Below are positions 8,502 through 16,522 of a DNA stretch of 47,042 nt, piece after piece. Source of the stretch: UBA1801 sp035353395 (GTDB taxonomy: Bacteria > Acidobacteriota > Holophagae > Holophagales > Holophagaceae). Both the position numbers and the translations under genes were made by a program. The first letter of the stretch is position 1; the number at the start of each line of letters is the position of its first letter. The stretch lies in the NCBI GenBank assembly GCA_035353395.1, contig DAOPZL010000018.1, positions 1 through 47,042 of the forward strand. The letters run 5' to 3'. Below the pieces are notes generated by a model. That model saw only the letters and a list, made by a program, of their open reading frames with translations, made no database searches and had not been told where the DNA came from.

Positions 8502-9433
8502 GGCTTTCCTGGGTTGTCGCGATCCATGCGGATGCGGGGATCGATGAAGCCGTAGATGATGTCGACGGCGAAGTTGGCCATCACGAGGAAGGCGCCGTAG
8601 AAGACCGTGAGCCCCAGGATCTGCGAGTAGTCCAGGTTCTGGATGCCCAGGACGTAGTACTTGCCCATGCCGGGGATGGCGTAGATGGACTCGATGACGA
8701 AGGTGCCCGTGAGGATCGCGGCCGTGATGGGACCCAGGATCGTGACCACCGGCAGGATCGCGTTGCGGATCTGGTGCCGCCAGACGATCTGGAAGGTGGA
8801 CAGGCCCTTCGCCTTGGCCACCTTGATGAAGTCCTGGTTCACCACGTCCAGCATGCTGGCGCGCATGATCCGGGTGAGCAGGGCCGTCGTGTAGAACGAC
8901 AGGGCGAACGTCGGCAGGACCGTGAACTTGAAGCCCTTCCAGAGGGCGATGGGCAGCAGCTTGAGCTTCAGCCCGAAGACGAACTGGAGCAGGTAGCCCA
9001 TGATGAAGTCCGGGAGGGAGACGCCCAGGATGGCGATGATGATGCAGGCGTAGTCCAGCCACTTCCCCCGGTTGAGGGCGGACACGATGCCCAAGGTGAT
9101 GCCCGAGAAGAAGGCCAGGAGCAGCGCCCGGATGCCGAGGTCGGCGGAGGTGGGGAAGGAGTCGGCGATGAGCCGGGTGATGGGGACGCTGTTGTAGTGC
9201 ATGGAGATGCCGAGGTCCCCGTGCAGCAGGTTCCCCATGTAGCGGAAGTACTGCACGTGGAGCGGCTGGTCGAAGCCCCAGTAGCGCAGCATGTTCTCGC
9301 GGATCTCCGGCGTGAGCTTGTCGCTGATGAAGGGGTCCCCCGGGACCATGCGCACCAGGAAGAAGACGGCCGTGACCAGGATCAGGATCGTCACCAGCGA
9401 GATGAAGAAACGTTTCAGGACGTATCTGAGCAC
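8498..9433 (-). CDS. Peptide ABC transporter permease, OppB/DppB type (311 aa)
   Basis: First gene of the importer operon. It starts MLRYVLKRFFISLVTILILVT, the characteristic first helix of OppB/DppB, followed by MVPGDPF and the EAA loop near AKAKGLSTFQIVWRHQIRN. The start codon is GTG at 9431-9433, with GGGG about 7 bases upstream. A candidate sigma-70 promoter is at 9497-9525. Gene order from here is permease, permease, ATPase, ATPase, M24 peptidase, binding protein, GH127. Confidence 0.94.
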   Translation of the reverse strand: MLRYVLKRFFISLVTILILVTAVFFLVRMVPGDPFISDKLTPEIRENMLRYWGFDQPLHVQYFRYMGNLLHGDLGISMHYNSVPITRLIADSFPTSADLGIRALLLAFFSGITLGIVSALNRGKWLDYACIIIAILGVSLPDFIMGYLLQFVFGLKLKLLPIALWKGFKFTVLPTFALSFYTTALLTRIMRASMLDVVNQDFIKVAKAKGLSTFQIVWRHQIRNAILPVVTILGPITAAILTGTFVIESIYAIPGMGKYYVLGIQNLDYSQILGLTVFYGAFLVMANFAVDIIYGFIDPRIRMDRDNPGKP

Positions 9434-9750
9434 GTGAGCCCCACTATCTCGTAAGTCGCTGTGGTGGTGCGTGTTAATTGCAGAGCTAGACCGGAATATC
9501 TAATGTATCAGATTTGATATCTCAAGCCCACGGCTATTTGCGCAGCCGGACGCGTTTGTCGTCAATTTCCTGGGACTCGCCTGGGGGTGGCCGGATCGGG
9601 GCACACTCCGATCGACACGATGCGGGGCAGATGGATCATAATGGCGACGCATTTCCGCCAAGACACCCCATCCGGCGCGCGGAGTCCCGGCTCTCCGCCG
9701 CCTGTCTTCCAGTCCAACCCGGCCGGCCACCTGTCGTTCTGGAGGCTCGT
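9434..9750. other. Divergent intergenic region between the importer operon and the alkaline phosphatase gene
   Basis: 317 bases without a credible gene. It holds the minus-strand promoter candidate at 9497-9525 and, on the plus strand, a weak candidate TCGACA (9612-9617) with CATAAT (9637-9642) at a long 19-base spacing. No clear operator repeat is visible. An open frame continues upstream from the phosphatase but lacks protein character. Confidence 0.5.
9497..9525 (-). promoter_or_regulatory. Candidate sigma-70 promoter of the peptide importer operon
   Basis: On the minus strand TTGAGA (5 of 6 to TTGACA) is followed after 17 bases by TAGATA (a weak -10) in an AT-rich patch unlike the surrounding DNA. 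It lies about 64 bases upstream of the first permease start. Confidence 0.4.
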
Positions 9751-11397
9751 ATGACGTCAAGATTCTCCCTCCCCCTGCTGGCGCTCCTGCTCGCGGCGCC
9801 CCCCGTTGTCGCCGGGCCCGCCAAGGCGAAGAACGTGATCTTCCTCCTGACGGACGGGACCGGGCCCGAAGCTTGGCCCCTGACGCGCTGGGTCACGGGC
9901 GGTCCGCTCGTCGTGGACCAGATCCTCACGGGCGCGGTCCGCACCTACGGGGCCGACTCCGTGATCACCGACTCCGCGCCGGGCGCCACCGCCTACGCCA
10001 CGGGCTTCAAGGGCTCGGACAAGGGCATTTCCGTCGCGCCCTGGAGCATCACCATCGATGCCGCTCAGGCGGACCCGGCGAAGAAGTTCGTCCCGCTGGC
10101 GACGCTCCTGGAAGGCGCCAGGCTCACCGGACGCGCCACGGGAATCATCGCCACCTCCAACGTCCAGCACGCCACCCCCGCGGCCTTCTCGTCGCACTGG
10201 CACGACCGCGGCAACTACAACGAGATCGCCGAGCAGCAGGTCTACGAGGAGATCGACGTGGTGCTCTCGGGCGGATCCCAGTACCTCCTGCCCAAGTCGG
10301 TCAAGGGCGGCAAGCGGGAGGACGGGGAGAACCTCCTCGAGGTCATCCAGTCGAAGGGCTACGCCTACGTGACCACCCGGGACGCCATGCTGGGGGTCCG
10401 TTCCGGCAAGGTCTGGGGCGCCTTCGCTCCGGACGCCATGGCCTACGACGTGGACCGGGCCGACCTCGCCAAGACCGAGCCCGCCCTGGCGGAGATGACC
10501 TCCAAGGCCATCGAGCTGCTGGCGGGCAGCGCCAAGGGAAGGAAGTCCGGCTTCTTCCTGTTCATCGAGGGCTCCAAGACCGACTGGGCGGCCCACGCCG
10601 ACGATCCGGCGGGGGTCGTCTCCGAGGTGGCCGCCTTCGACAAGGCGGTCGGCACGGCCCTGGACTTCGCCAGGAAGGACAAGAAGACGCTGGTGGTCGT
10701 GGTCTCGGACCACGGGACCGGTGGTCTCTCCATCGGCACGGCCACGGACAAGAACTACTCCTTCACGGACGACGACAGCGTCGTCGGCCCCATGCGCAAG
10801 GCGAAGAAGAGCGCGGAAGGCCTGGACATGCTGCTCCAGGGGGAGCCCTCCCCGGACCGCGTCAAGGCCGTGATGGCCGCCGAGTGGGGCATCGGGGACC
10901 TCTCGGAGAGTGAACTCAAGAGCATCGTGGACCTCGTCGCGGCCAAGAAGCCCACCATGCCCGTGACGGTCGGCATGCTCTCGCGCCGGGCCCGCCTGGG
11001 ATGGACCACCGGCGGACACACGGGCGCGGACGTCTTCCTGTTCTCGTACGGGCCAGGCCGCCTCGCGGGACTGATGGAGAACACCGGGGTTTCCCGGGCC
11101 GTGGCCGGCGCCATGGGCGTCGATTTCGGAGCGCTGAACAGGCGGCTCTTCGTGGATGCCCAGGAGGCCTTCGGGGACTTGGGCTACCAGACGGTCATGA
11201 AGCAGACCGAGCCGGGGAACTTCACGCTGTTCGTGACCAAGGGCGAGTCCGCGGCGGAACTGCCCGTCTCGAAGAACCTCCTGGAAGTCGGCGGCAGGAC
11301 GGTCGAGCTGGAGGGTCTGGTCGTGCGCGCGGAGAAGCTCGACAAGGTCTTCGTGCCCCGTCAGGCCGTCGACCTGGTGAAGGCCGAACTCAAGTAG
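9751..11397 (+). CDS. Periplasmic alkaline phosphatase (PhoA superfamily, 548 aa)
   Basis: Metal-dependent phosphomonoesterase. It begins MTSRFSLPLLALLLAAPPVVA, a clean Sec signal peptide, so it is exported. The nucleophile Ser lies in ITDSAPGATAYATG. Metal ligands are visible at NVIFLLTDGTG, FLFIEGSKTDWAAHADDP, VVVSDHGTGG and WTTGGHTGADV, the order found in PhoA-type enzymes. The ATG at 9751 follows GGAGG by 6 bases. The C-terminal part (about residues 460-548) after the last metal motif is not recognised. It is divergent from the peptide importer, so a shared function is possible but unproven; phosphate scavenging is the family's usual role. Confidence 0.9.
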   Translation: MTSRFSLPLLALLLAAPPVVAGPAKAKNVIFLLTDGTGPEAWPLTRWVTGGPLVVDQILTGAVRTYGADSVITDSAPGATAYATGFKGSDKGISVAPWSITIDAAQADPAKKFVPLATLLEGARLTGRATGIIATSNVQHATPAAFSSHWHDRGNYNEIAEQQVYEEIDVVLSGGSQYLLPKSVKGGKREDGENLLEVIQSKGYAYVTTRDAMLGVRSGKVWGAFAPDAMAYDVDRADLAKTEPALAEMTSKAIELLAGSAKGRKSGFFLFIEGSKTDWAAHADDPAGVVSEVAAFDKAVGTALDFARKDKKTLVVVVSDHGTGGLSIGTATDKNYSFTDDDSVVGPMRKAKKSAEGLDMLLQGEPSPDRVKAVMAAEWGIGDLSESELKSIVDLVAAKKPTMPVTVGMLSRRARLGWTTGGHTGADVFLFSYGPGRLAGLMENTGVSRAVAGAMGVDFGALNRRLFVDAQEAFGDLGYQTVMKQTEPGNFTLFVTKGESAAELPVSKNLLEVGGRTVELEGLVVRAEKLDKVFVPRQAVDLVKAELK

Positions 11398-11426
11398 CCG
11401 CAGGCCCTCATCCGGAAAACTGCGTA

Positions 11427-11539
11427 TGGAACCGCGAATGACGCGAATGCGCGCTATGCGCCTGCGCGAATGAAATCCCGTAGCCGCGAGAATGGCTTCT
11501 TGCTCCCTTTCGCGTCCTTTCGCGGATTTCGCGGTTCCA
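11427..11539. repeat. Large imperfect inverted repeat between convergent genes
   Basis: The outer arms tggaaccgcgaa (11427-11438) and ttcgcggttcca (11528-11539) are perfectly complementary over 12 bases. Inside them further CGCGAA/TTCGCG units (acgcgaa at 11441, gcgcgaat near 11464, ttcgcgtc at 11510, ttcgcgga near 11519) continue the symmetry imperfectly. It lies between the 3' ends of the alkaline phosphatase gene and mltG. It could serve as a bidirectional terminator or be one copy of a dispersed intergenic repeat. Confidence 0.6.
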
Positions 11540-11575
11540 TCCTCTTCCTGGAAGGTTGGAAGGCACGATCCGGGC

Positions 11576-12619
11576 TTATTTGCCCTCCCGCCGCTGGCGC
11601 TGGATCTCCCGGCGGAAGAGGGCGACGTTGCGGTTGTGCTCCTGGAGGCTCGGCGCGAAGTTGTGGCCGCCCGTGCCGGTGGCGACGAAGTAGAGGTCCT
11701 TGGTGATCCGGGGCGCCTTCGCGGCGTCGATGGCCTCGGGGCCGGGCACGGCGATGGGGGTCGGGGGAAGGCCCGCCACGGCGTAGGTGTTGAACGGACT
11801 CGCGCGGTGGAGGTCCGCGGAACCGGGCGCGGTGAAGCGCAAGTCGCCGCTCAGCCAGCGGGCGTACTGGGCGGTCGGGTCGCACTGGAGCCGCATGCCG
11901 ATGCGCAGGCGGAGGGCATAGACTCCCGCGACCCGGGGCAGCTCCTCGGGGAGGCGGGTCTCCTTCTCGGCCAGGCTGGCCAGGATCAGGGTCTGGTAGG
12001 GCGGAAGGGCGCCGCCTTCGAGCCTGGGCCTGACCTGGCTCCGGAAGGTCTCGACGAGCTCGAGCATGATCTCCTCGGGCTCGAGGGCGTGATGGAAGCG
12101 GTAGGTGGCCGGGGCGATCAGGCCCTCGAGGCTGGGGGCGTCGGGGAATCCCGCGGCCCGCGCGAGGCGGGGGCTCTTCCAGAAGGTCCAGAAGACCTGC
12201 TCGGGGACGAAGTCCTCGAGGCGCTTCTGTATGACCCACGCATGCATGGAGGGGGTGATCACGACGTTCGTGTAGCGGATCTCGTGCCGGCCCAGCTTGC
12301 CTGCCACGTGGGCCAGGCTGGCCCGGGGCGCGAAGGTGTATTCCCCCCTGAGCAGCCTGAGCCTGCGCGCCCGGGCCCAGAGCCTGAAGAGCCGGGCGGA
12401 CCGGATCACGCCCTGCGCCTCCAGCTGGTCCGCCATCTGGTCGATGGTGGTGCCTTTCCGGACCAGGATCGTGGTTTCCGTCGTCAAGGGACCGTTCCGC
12501 AGCCAGGACCACAAGCCCGCCAGGGGGATCAGGGAAAGGAGGGCGGTGGCCCCCAGGAGCCGGAGGGAGGTGCGGAAACGCGGCATGGATCCAGGATGAC
12601 GCGATCGCGAGGTCTTCAT
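11576..12619 (-). CDS. mltG: Endolytic murein transglycosylase MltG (347 aa)
   Basis: YceG-like enzyme that cuts nascent peptidoglycan strands at the inner membrane. It has one N-terminal membrane segment (LLGATALLSLIPLAGLWSWL), a LysM-like region, and the catalytic domain with the conserved Glu in LASLAEKET. The later landmarks LQCDPTAQYA, SPFNTYAVAGLPPTPI and DLYFVATGTGGHNFAPS are also typical. A TTG at 12622 precedes the ATG at 12619 directly; GGGAGA upstream favours the ATG. It follows the ornithine decarboxylase gene on the same strand after 174 bases, so it probably has its own promoter in that gap. Confidence 0.92.
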   Translation of the reverse strand: MKTSRSRHPGSMPRFRTSLRLLGATALLSLIPLAGLWSWLRNGPLTTETTILVRKGTTIDQMADQLEAQGVIRSARLFRLWARARRLRLLRGEYTFAPRASLAHVAGKLGRHEIRYTNVVITPSMHAWVIQKRLEDFVPEQVFWTFWKSPRLARAAGFPDAPSLEGLIAPATYRFHHALEPEEIMLELVETFRSQVRPRLEGGALPPYQTLILASLAEKETRLPEELPRVAGVYALRLRIGMRLQCDPTAQYARWLSGDLRFTAPGSADLHRASPFNTYAVAGLPPTPIAVPGPEAIDAAKAPRITKDLYFVATGTGGHNFAPSLQEHNRNVALFRREIQRQRREGK

Positions 12620-12754
12620 CAATCTCCCTGGCCGGCGACGGGTCGGACGACGGCCAGGGTGCAGTTCTGAATCAAGGAGTGGAATTGCGACGAATTATTG
12701 CACGATAAACAGAGTCATTCTGTAAATTGTCGCGATCGTGATTCCCCTCGTTGA

Positions 12755-12777
12755 CAACTGTCGAATTATTCCAGTTG
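12755..12777. repeat. Short palindrome just after the ornithine decarboxylase gene
   Basis: caactg (12755-12760) and cagttg (12772-12777) flank the inner palindrome gaattattc. It lies 17 bases after the decarboxylase stop and upstream of mltG. There is no T run on the minus strand, so a weak terminator or a protein-binding site are both possible. Confidence 0.3.
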
Positions 12778-12793
12778 CATGCACGCGGATCCG

Positions 12794-13933
12794 CTAGAGG
12801 TTGACGTGTACGACCTTGGCGGGCGGGAAACCGTTGAAGTAGGTGCTGGAGGCGTGGGTGTAGGCGCCCATGTTCTCGCTGTAGACCAGGTCGCCGAGGT
12901 TCAGCTCGGGGAGCTGCTCGGCCATGGAGAGGGTGTCCAGGGCGTCGCAGGTGGGGCCGAAGACGGAGCACATCTCCGTGGGGCCGGTCTTGAAGGCCTT
13001 GACGGGGTAGTGGCAGTGGTCGAAGAGCACGCCGGAATAGGTGTGGTAGAGGCCGTCGTTGAGGTAGTAGCAGCGCTTGCCGTCGCGGTGGCTCTTGCCG
13101 ATGACTTCCGCGATGGAGATGCAGGCGGTGGCCACCATGTAGCGGCCGGGTTCGGCCAGGATGGCCACGTCCTCGGGGAACAGCCGGGCGATCTCGTGGT
13201 TGAGGATCTTGGCCAGCTCCCGGAGGGGCTTCACGTTGGCGTCGTAGGGGGCCGGGAAGCCGCCGCCGATGTCCAGCTGGTTCATCTTGGTGAAGCCGCG
13301 CATCCGGGCTTCCTTGAAGATGCCCGCGGAGATCTCCAGGGCCTGGACGTAGTTCTGGAAGTTGGTGGTCTGGCTGCCGACGTGGAAGCTGAGGCCCTCC
13401 ACGGTGATGCCGGCCTCCTCGGAGGCTTCGATCAGGTCCACCGCCTCGCCCGGATCCGCGCCGAACTTGGAGGACAGCTCCACGACGGCGCCCGTGTTGG
13501 GCACCCTGATCCGGAGCAGCATGCCGACGTTCGGGGCGTATTTCTTGACTTTCTTGATCTCCTCGAAATTGTCGTAGGTGACCAGGGGCTTGTACTTGTT
13601 GAGGGCCCGCAGGGTCTCGTTGGCCTTGATGGGATGGGCGTAGATGATCTTGTCCCAGATGAAGTCCTGGCGCTCCTTCGCCGGGAGGCCCTTGACGTGC
13701 TCGTAGACCAGCATGAACTCCGGCAGGGAGGCCACGTCGAAGCTGGCTCCCGCCTTGTAGAAAGTCCGGACGATCTCCGGGTCAGGATTGGCCTTGACCG
13801 CGTAGTAGGGCTGCACCCGGGGAAGCCAACGGTTGAACTCAGCCAGGTTCTCGCGCAGCTGGTCGTGGTCGATGACGAACAGCGGCGTGCCGTGTTCCTT
13901 GGCGAGTTGCTTGAGCAGCGTCTTGTTGATCAC
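12794..13933 (-). CDS. Ornithine (or lysine/ornithine) decarboxylase, fold type III PLP enzyme (379 aa)
   Basis: Makes putrescine from ornithine. The N-terminal alanine-racemase-like barrel carries the PLP lysine K47 (YYAVKANP), HVGSQ, GGGFPAPY and the phosphate-binding EPGR at 261-264. The C-terminal part has C329-D330 in GPTCDALD, the cysteine/aspartate pair of true ornithine decarboxylases, and NDGLYHTYSG. Lysine cannot be excluded as a second substrate. I chose GTG at 13931-13933 because AAAGGA lies 5 bases before it; another GTG 8 codons upstream has GAGG touching the start. It lies 138 bases downstream of the homospermidine synthase gene on the same strand, giving a putrescine-to-homospermidine pathway. 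Confidence 0.88.
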   Translation of the reverse strand: MINKTLLKQLAKEHGTPLFVIDHDQLRENLAEFNRWLPRVQPYYAVKANPDPEIVRTFYKAGASFDVASLPEFMLVYEHVKGLPAKERQDFIWDKIIYAHPIKANETLRALNKYKPLVTYDNFEEIKKVKKYAPNVGMLLRIRVPNTGAVVELSSKFGADPGEAVDLIEASEEAGITVEGLSFHVGSQTTNFQNYVQALEISAGIFKEARMRGFTKMNQLDIGGGFPAPYDANVKPLRELAKILNHEIARLFPEDVAILAEPGRYMVATACISIAEVIGKSHRDGKRCYYLNDGLYHTYSGVLFDHCHYPVKAFKTGPTEMCSVFGPTCDALDTLSMAEQLPELNLGDLVYSENMGAYTHASSTYFNGFPPAKVVHVNL

Positions 13934-13978
13934 GGACGTCCTTTCGAAGAGATCCACCTCAAAATGAAGGAATAGAGA

Positions 13979-14063
13979 AGAGAGAGCGCTTGGAAAGAAA
14001 TGGCATGACCGTTTCTTCCCTCGGCGCTCTCTCTTTTATATCCTCTGCGTCTCCGCGGTGAAT
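13979..14063. repeat. Inverted repeat plus CTCTGCGTCTCCGCGG element
   Basis: agagagagcgc (13979-13989) pairs with gcgctctctct (14024-14034), and inside it ggaaagaaa pairs with tttcttcc, giving a long interrupted hairpin. It is followed at 14041-14063 by tcctctgcgt ctccgcggtg aat, a string I recall as a frequent intergenic repeat in several unrelated genomes. It lies between the homospermidine synthase stop and the decarboxylase start and would be part of the transcript if the two are cotranscribed. Confidence 0.5.
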
Positions 14064-14071
14064 CTTTTTTT

Positions 14072-15532
14072 TCAGTCGCCGGAGTCCGAGACGAGGAAAT
14101 TCTGGAATTGCCAGGGATCCGACTCGTCCAGGTCGGGCCTGTTGAACCCCTCGAAGTGCTGGGAGAGATGCTTGAGGGGCGTCCAGTCCGAGGGCACGGA
14201 CAGGTTCCTGCCGAGCCAGGGCTCCGCGATCTCCAGGATGTAGTCGTGGGGCAGGTCGTCAGGGACGAGCACGCCGCGGTCGGGATTCTCGATCATCCAC
14301 ATCGTGGCGGCCACGACGGCGATGGCCACCTGGAGGGTCGTGGCGTTCTGGTGGGGCACCAGTCGCCGGGATTCCTCGATGCTGAGATGGCTGCCCGTCC
14401 ACCATGCGTTGTAGGGATGGCCCATGAGCAGGGCGCCCAGGATGTCGGAGCCGCCCGTGATCTCGTCGGTCATGATCCGCAGGTTGGGCTGCAGCTTGTA
14501 GTCGTAGCCGCGCAGCTCGTGGAGGGAGATGATCGCGTTGTCGCAGGGGCAGTAGGCGTAGTGGACCGTGGGACGGTAGACGGCCTTCCCGTCCTCCCAG
14601 ACCGTCAGGCGATCGCTGATGGTGAAGGCCTCGCCGTGGCGGACCACCATGCCCTGGATCGCGTAGTCGGGCACCCAGGACCGCACCCGCACGTTCATGC
14701 CCATCCGGGCGAGGCAGATCTGGTTCCGGGGGCCGTCCGGGTGCTCGAAGGCGAGGGCGGGCAGCTTCTTCTCGTGGGTGCCCCAGCCCATCTCGGCGGT
14801 GGTGGTGCCTTCCTCCCGGAAGCCCTCCACGCTCCAGGTGTTCACGAATTCGTCCACCCGCTTGGGGTGGTCGCTGACCTGGGTGTCCCGCTCGCTGCAG
14901 TGGATCACCTTGACGCCCAGCTTTCGGGCCAGGCGGTTGAAGGAGCGGCCCTTGGCCAGGGCCTGGATCTCCTCGGCGTCCGCGCCCTTGGCCAGGCCGT
15001 CGGCCAGCATCCTCGAGGCGATGTCCACGAGGCCCTTCCGGGTCCAGTGGGAGATGAGGCCGGGATTCGCGCCGTGCTCGATCACCGCGGTGGGGCCCGG
15101 GGTCTTCCAGCCGGCGATGAGCCGGCGGATGTTCATGTGCCGCCAGTAGAGGGTCCTCTCGGTCGGGTGCTTCCGGGCGGCGCCGCGGTACGGATCCCAG
15201 AGCTCGACGGAAGCGTTCACGTAGAGCACGCCCCGGTCGTGGCACCACTGCAGGAGCTCGCAGCAGTCGATGTTCCAGGCCAGGTCGACGAGCATGTCCC
15301 CGGGGCCGACGTACTTGCCCAGCAGCGTCCCCATGTTCTCCTCGGTGACGCGATCCTGGACCCAGGTCACCCCCTGGGCGGTCCACGCCTGGAGGATTCC
15401 GCTCCGGTCCTCGAAATCCATCACCGTGATGTTCCGGGGTGAAACTCGGATGAGTTTCAGGAAGATGGGCAGCGCGCATTGCGCCACGGCACCATACCCC
15501 AAGAACAAGACACGTTTTTCGAAATGCACCAT
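14072..15532 (-). CDS. hss: Homospermidine synthase, saccharopine dehydrogenase-like (486 aa)
   Basis: NAD-dependent enzyme that joins two putrescines (or spermidine and putrescine) to homospermidine. The N-terminal Rossmann motif is LFLGYGAVAQCALP. Bacterial HSS landmarks follow: LAWNIDCCELLQWCHDRGVLYVN, EHGANPGLISHW near the middle, and AVVAATMWMIENPDRGVL near the end. The length fits the bacterial family (about 480 residues). The ATG at 15530-15532 has AAAGGGA upstream. The next gene on this strand is an ornithine decarboxylase that supplies putrescine. A carboxy(nor)spermidine dehydrogenase is a related alternative but fits these motifs less well. Confidence 0.87.
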   Translation of the reverse strand: MVHFEKRVLFLGYGAVAQCALPIFLKLIRVSPRNITVMDFEDRSGILQAWTAQGVTWVQDRVTEENMGTLLGKYVGPGDMLVDLAWNIDCCELLQWCHDRGVLYVNASVELWDPYRGAARKHPTERTLYWRHMNIRRLIAGWKTPGPTAVIEHGANPGLISHWTRKGLVDIASRMLADGLAKGADAEEIQALAKGRSFNRLARKLGVKVIHCSERDTQVSDHPKRVDEFVNTWSVEGFREEGTTTAEMGWGTHEKKLPALAFEHPDGPRNQICLARMGMNVRVRSWVPDYAIQGMVVRHGEAFTISDRLTVWEDGKAVYRPTVHYAYCPCDNAIISLHELRGYDYKLQPNLRIMTDEITGGSDILGALLMGHPYNAWWTGSHLSIEESRRLVPHQNATTLQVAIAVVAATMWMIENPDRGVLVPDDLPHDYILEIAEPWLGRNLSVPSDWTPLKHLSQHFEGFNRPDLDESDPWQFQNFLVSDSGD

Positions 15533-15648
15533 GATGGATGTCCCTTTCTTTCTCTTTCGCGGGTGACCGCACCCGGGATCGGTACATACAAAGTCAAGTG
15601 TAGTCCACGGCTCGGGCGCGTAGCCAGTGCCGCAGGTTACACCCGGGA

Positions 15649-16503
15649 TCAGCTCTTCAGCTCGCGGTGCTGGACGATCAGCTTCGGCACCTCGGGGCGG
15701 AGGCGCTGGGCGAGCATCTCCACCAGGGAGACGGAGCGGTGCTGGCCCCCGGTGCAGCCGATGGCGATGGTGTGGTAGGCCCGTCCTTCCTGCTGGACCA
15801 GGGGCCAGGCCCACATGATCCAGTTCTCGAGCAGCGTCAGGAAGGTCACGAAGGACTCCGATTTCATCAGGTATTCGCGGACCGGCTCGTCCTTCCCCGA
15901 CAGGGGGCGCAGCTCGTTGACGTAGTGCGGATTCGGCAGGAATCGGGCATCCAGGACCATGTCCGCGTCCTGGGGGATGCCGAACTTGAAGCCGAAGCTG
16001 AGCAGGCGGAGGGTGGTTCCGTGCACCGGCAGCTCGGGCAGCAGCTCCTGGATCCGCTGGCGCAGCCCGGACAGGGTCAGGTTCGTCGTGTTGACGATGG
16101 CGGTGGCCTGGTTGCGGACGGGCGCCAGGAGCTCCCGTTCCTTCCTGATCGCGTCGGCCAGGAGGCCGTTCTCTCCCGCCAGGAAGTGGGGGCGGCGGCT
16201 CTCCGAGAACCGGCGGATGAGGACGTCGTCGTCGGCCTCCACGAACACGACGTAGACCGGGATGCTGCTGTCCGTCAGGCGCTCCACCAGGGGGCCGAAC
16301 TCCGTGGCGAACTCCTGGTGCCGGTTGTCCATGCCGACCGCCAGGCGCAGGCGGGTCGAGTTCAGCTTGCTCTCGAGCTCGAGCAGGGGCCCCAGCAGGC
16401 GGGCCGGGACGTTATCGACCGCCGTGCAGCCGGCGTCCTCCAGGGCGCTCAGCACGGATCTGCGCCCGGCGCCGGAGAGCCCTGTGACGATGACCAGTTC
16501 CAT
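15649..16503 (-). CDS. rapZ: RapZ-like nucleotide-binding protein/RNase adapter (284 aa)
   Basis: YvcJ/RapZ family. In enterobacteria RapZ guides RNase E to the glmZ small RNA; elsewhere the role is less clear. The N-terminal P-loop domain reads GLSGAGRRS, in which the usual Lys-Ser of Walker A (GKS) is Arg14-Arg15, although the following SALEDAGCTAVDNVP is typical. The C-terminal domain has the conserved GCTGGQHRSVSLVEML. The ATG at 16501-16503 follows GAGGCGAA. It begins 19 bases after the secA stop and is probably cotranscribed with it. Nucleotide binding may be altered. Confidence 0.9.
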   Translation of the reverse strand: MELVIVTGLSGAGRRSVLSALEDAGCTAVDNVPARLLGPLLELESKLNSTRLRLAVGMDNRHQEFATEFGPLVERLTDSSIPVYVVFVEADDDVLIRRFSESRRPHFLAGENGLLADAIRKERELLAPVRNQATAIVNTTNLTLSGLRQRIQELLPELPVHGTTLRLLSFGFKFGIPQDADMVLDARFLPNPHYVNELRPLSGKDEPVREYLMKSESFVTFLTLLENWIMWAWPLVQQEGRAYHTIAIGCTGGQHRSVSLVEMLAQRLRPEVPKLIVQHRELKS

Positions 16504-16522
16504 TTCGCCTCACCGCGGTCCG

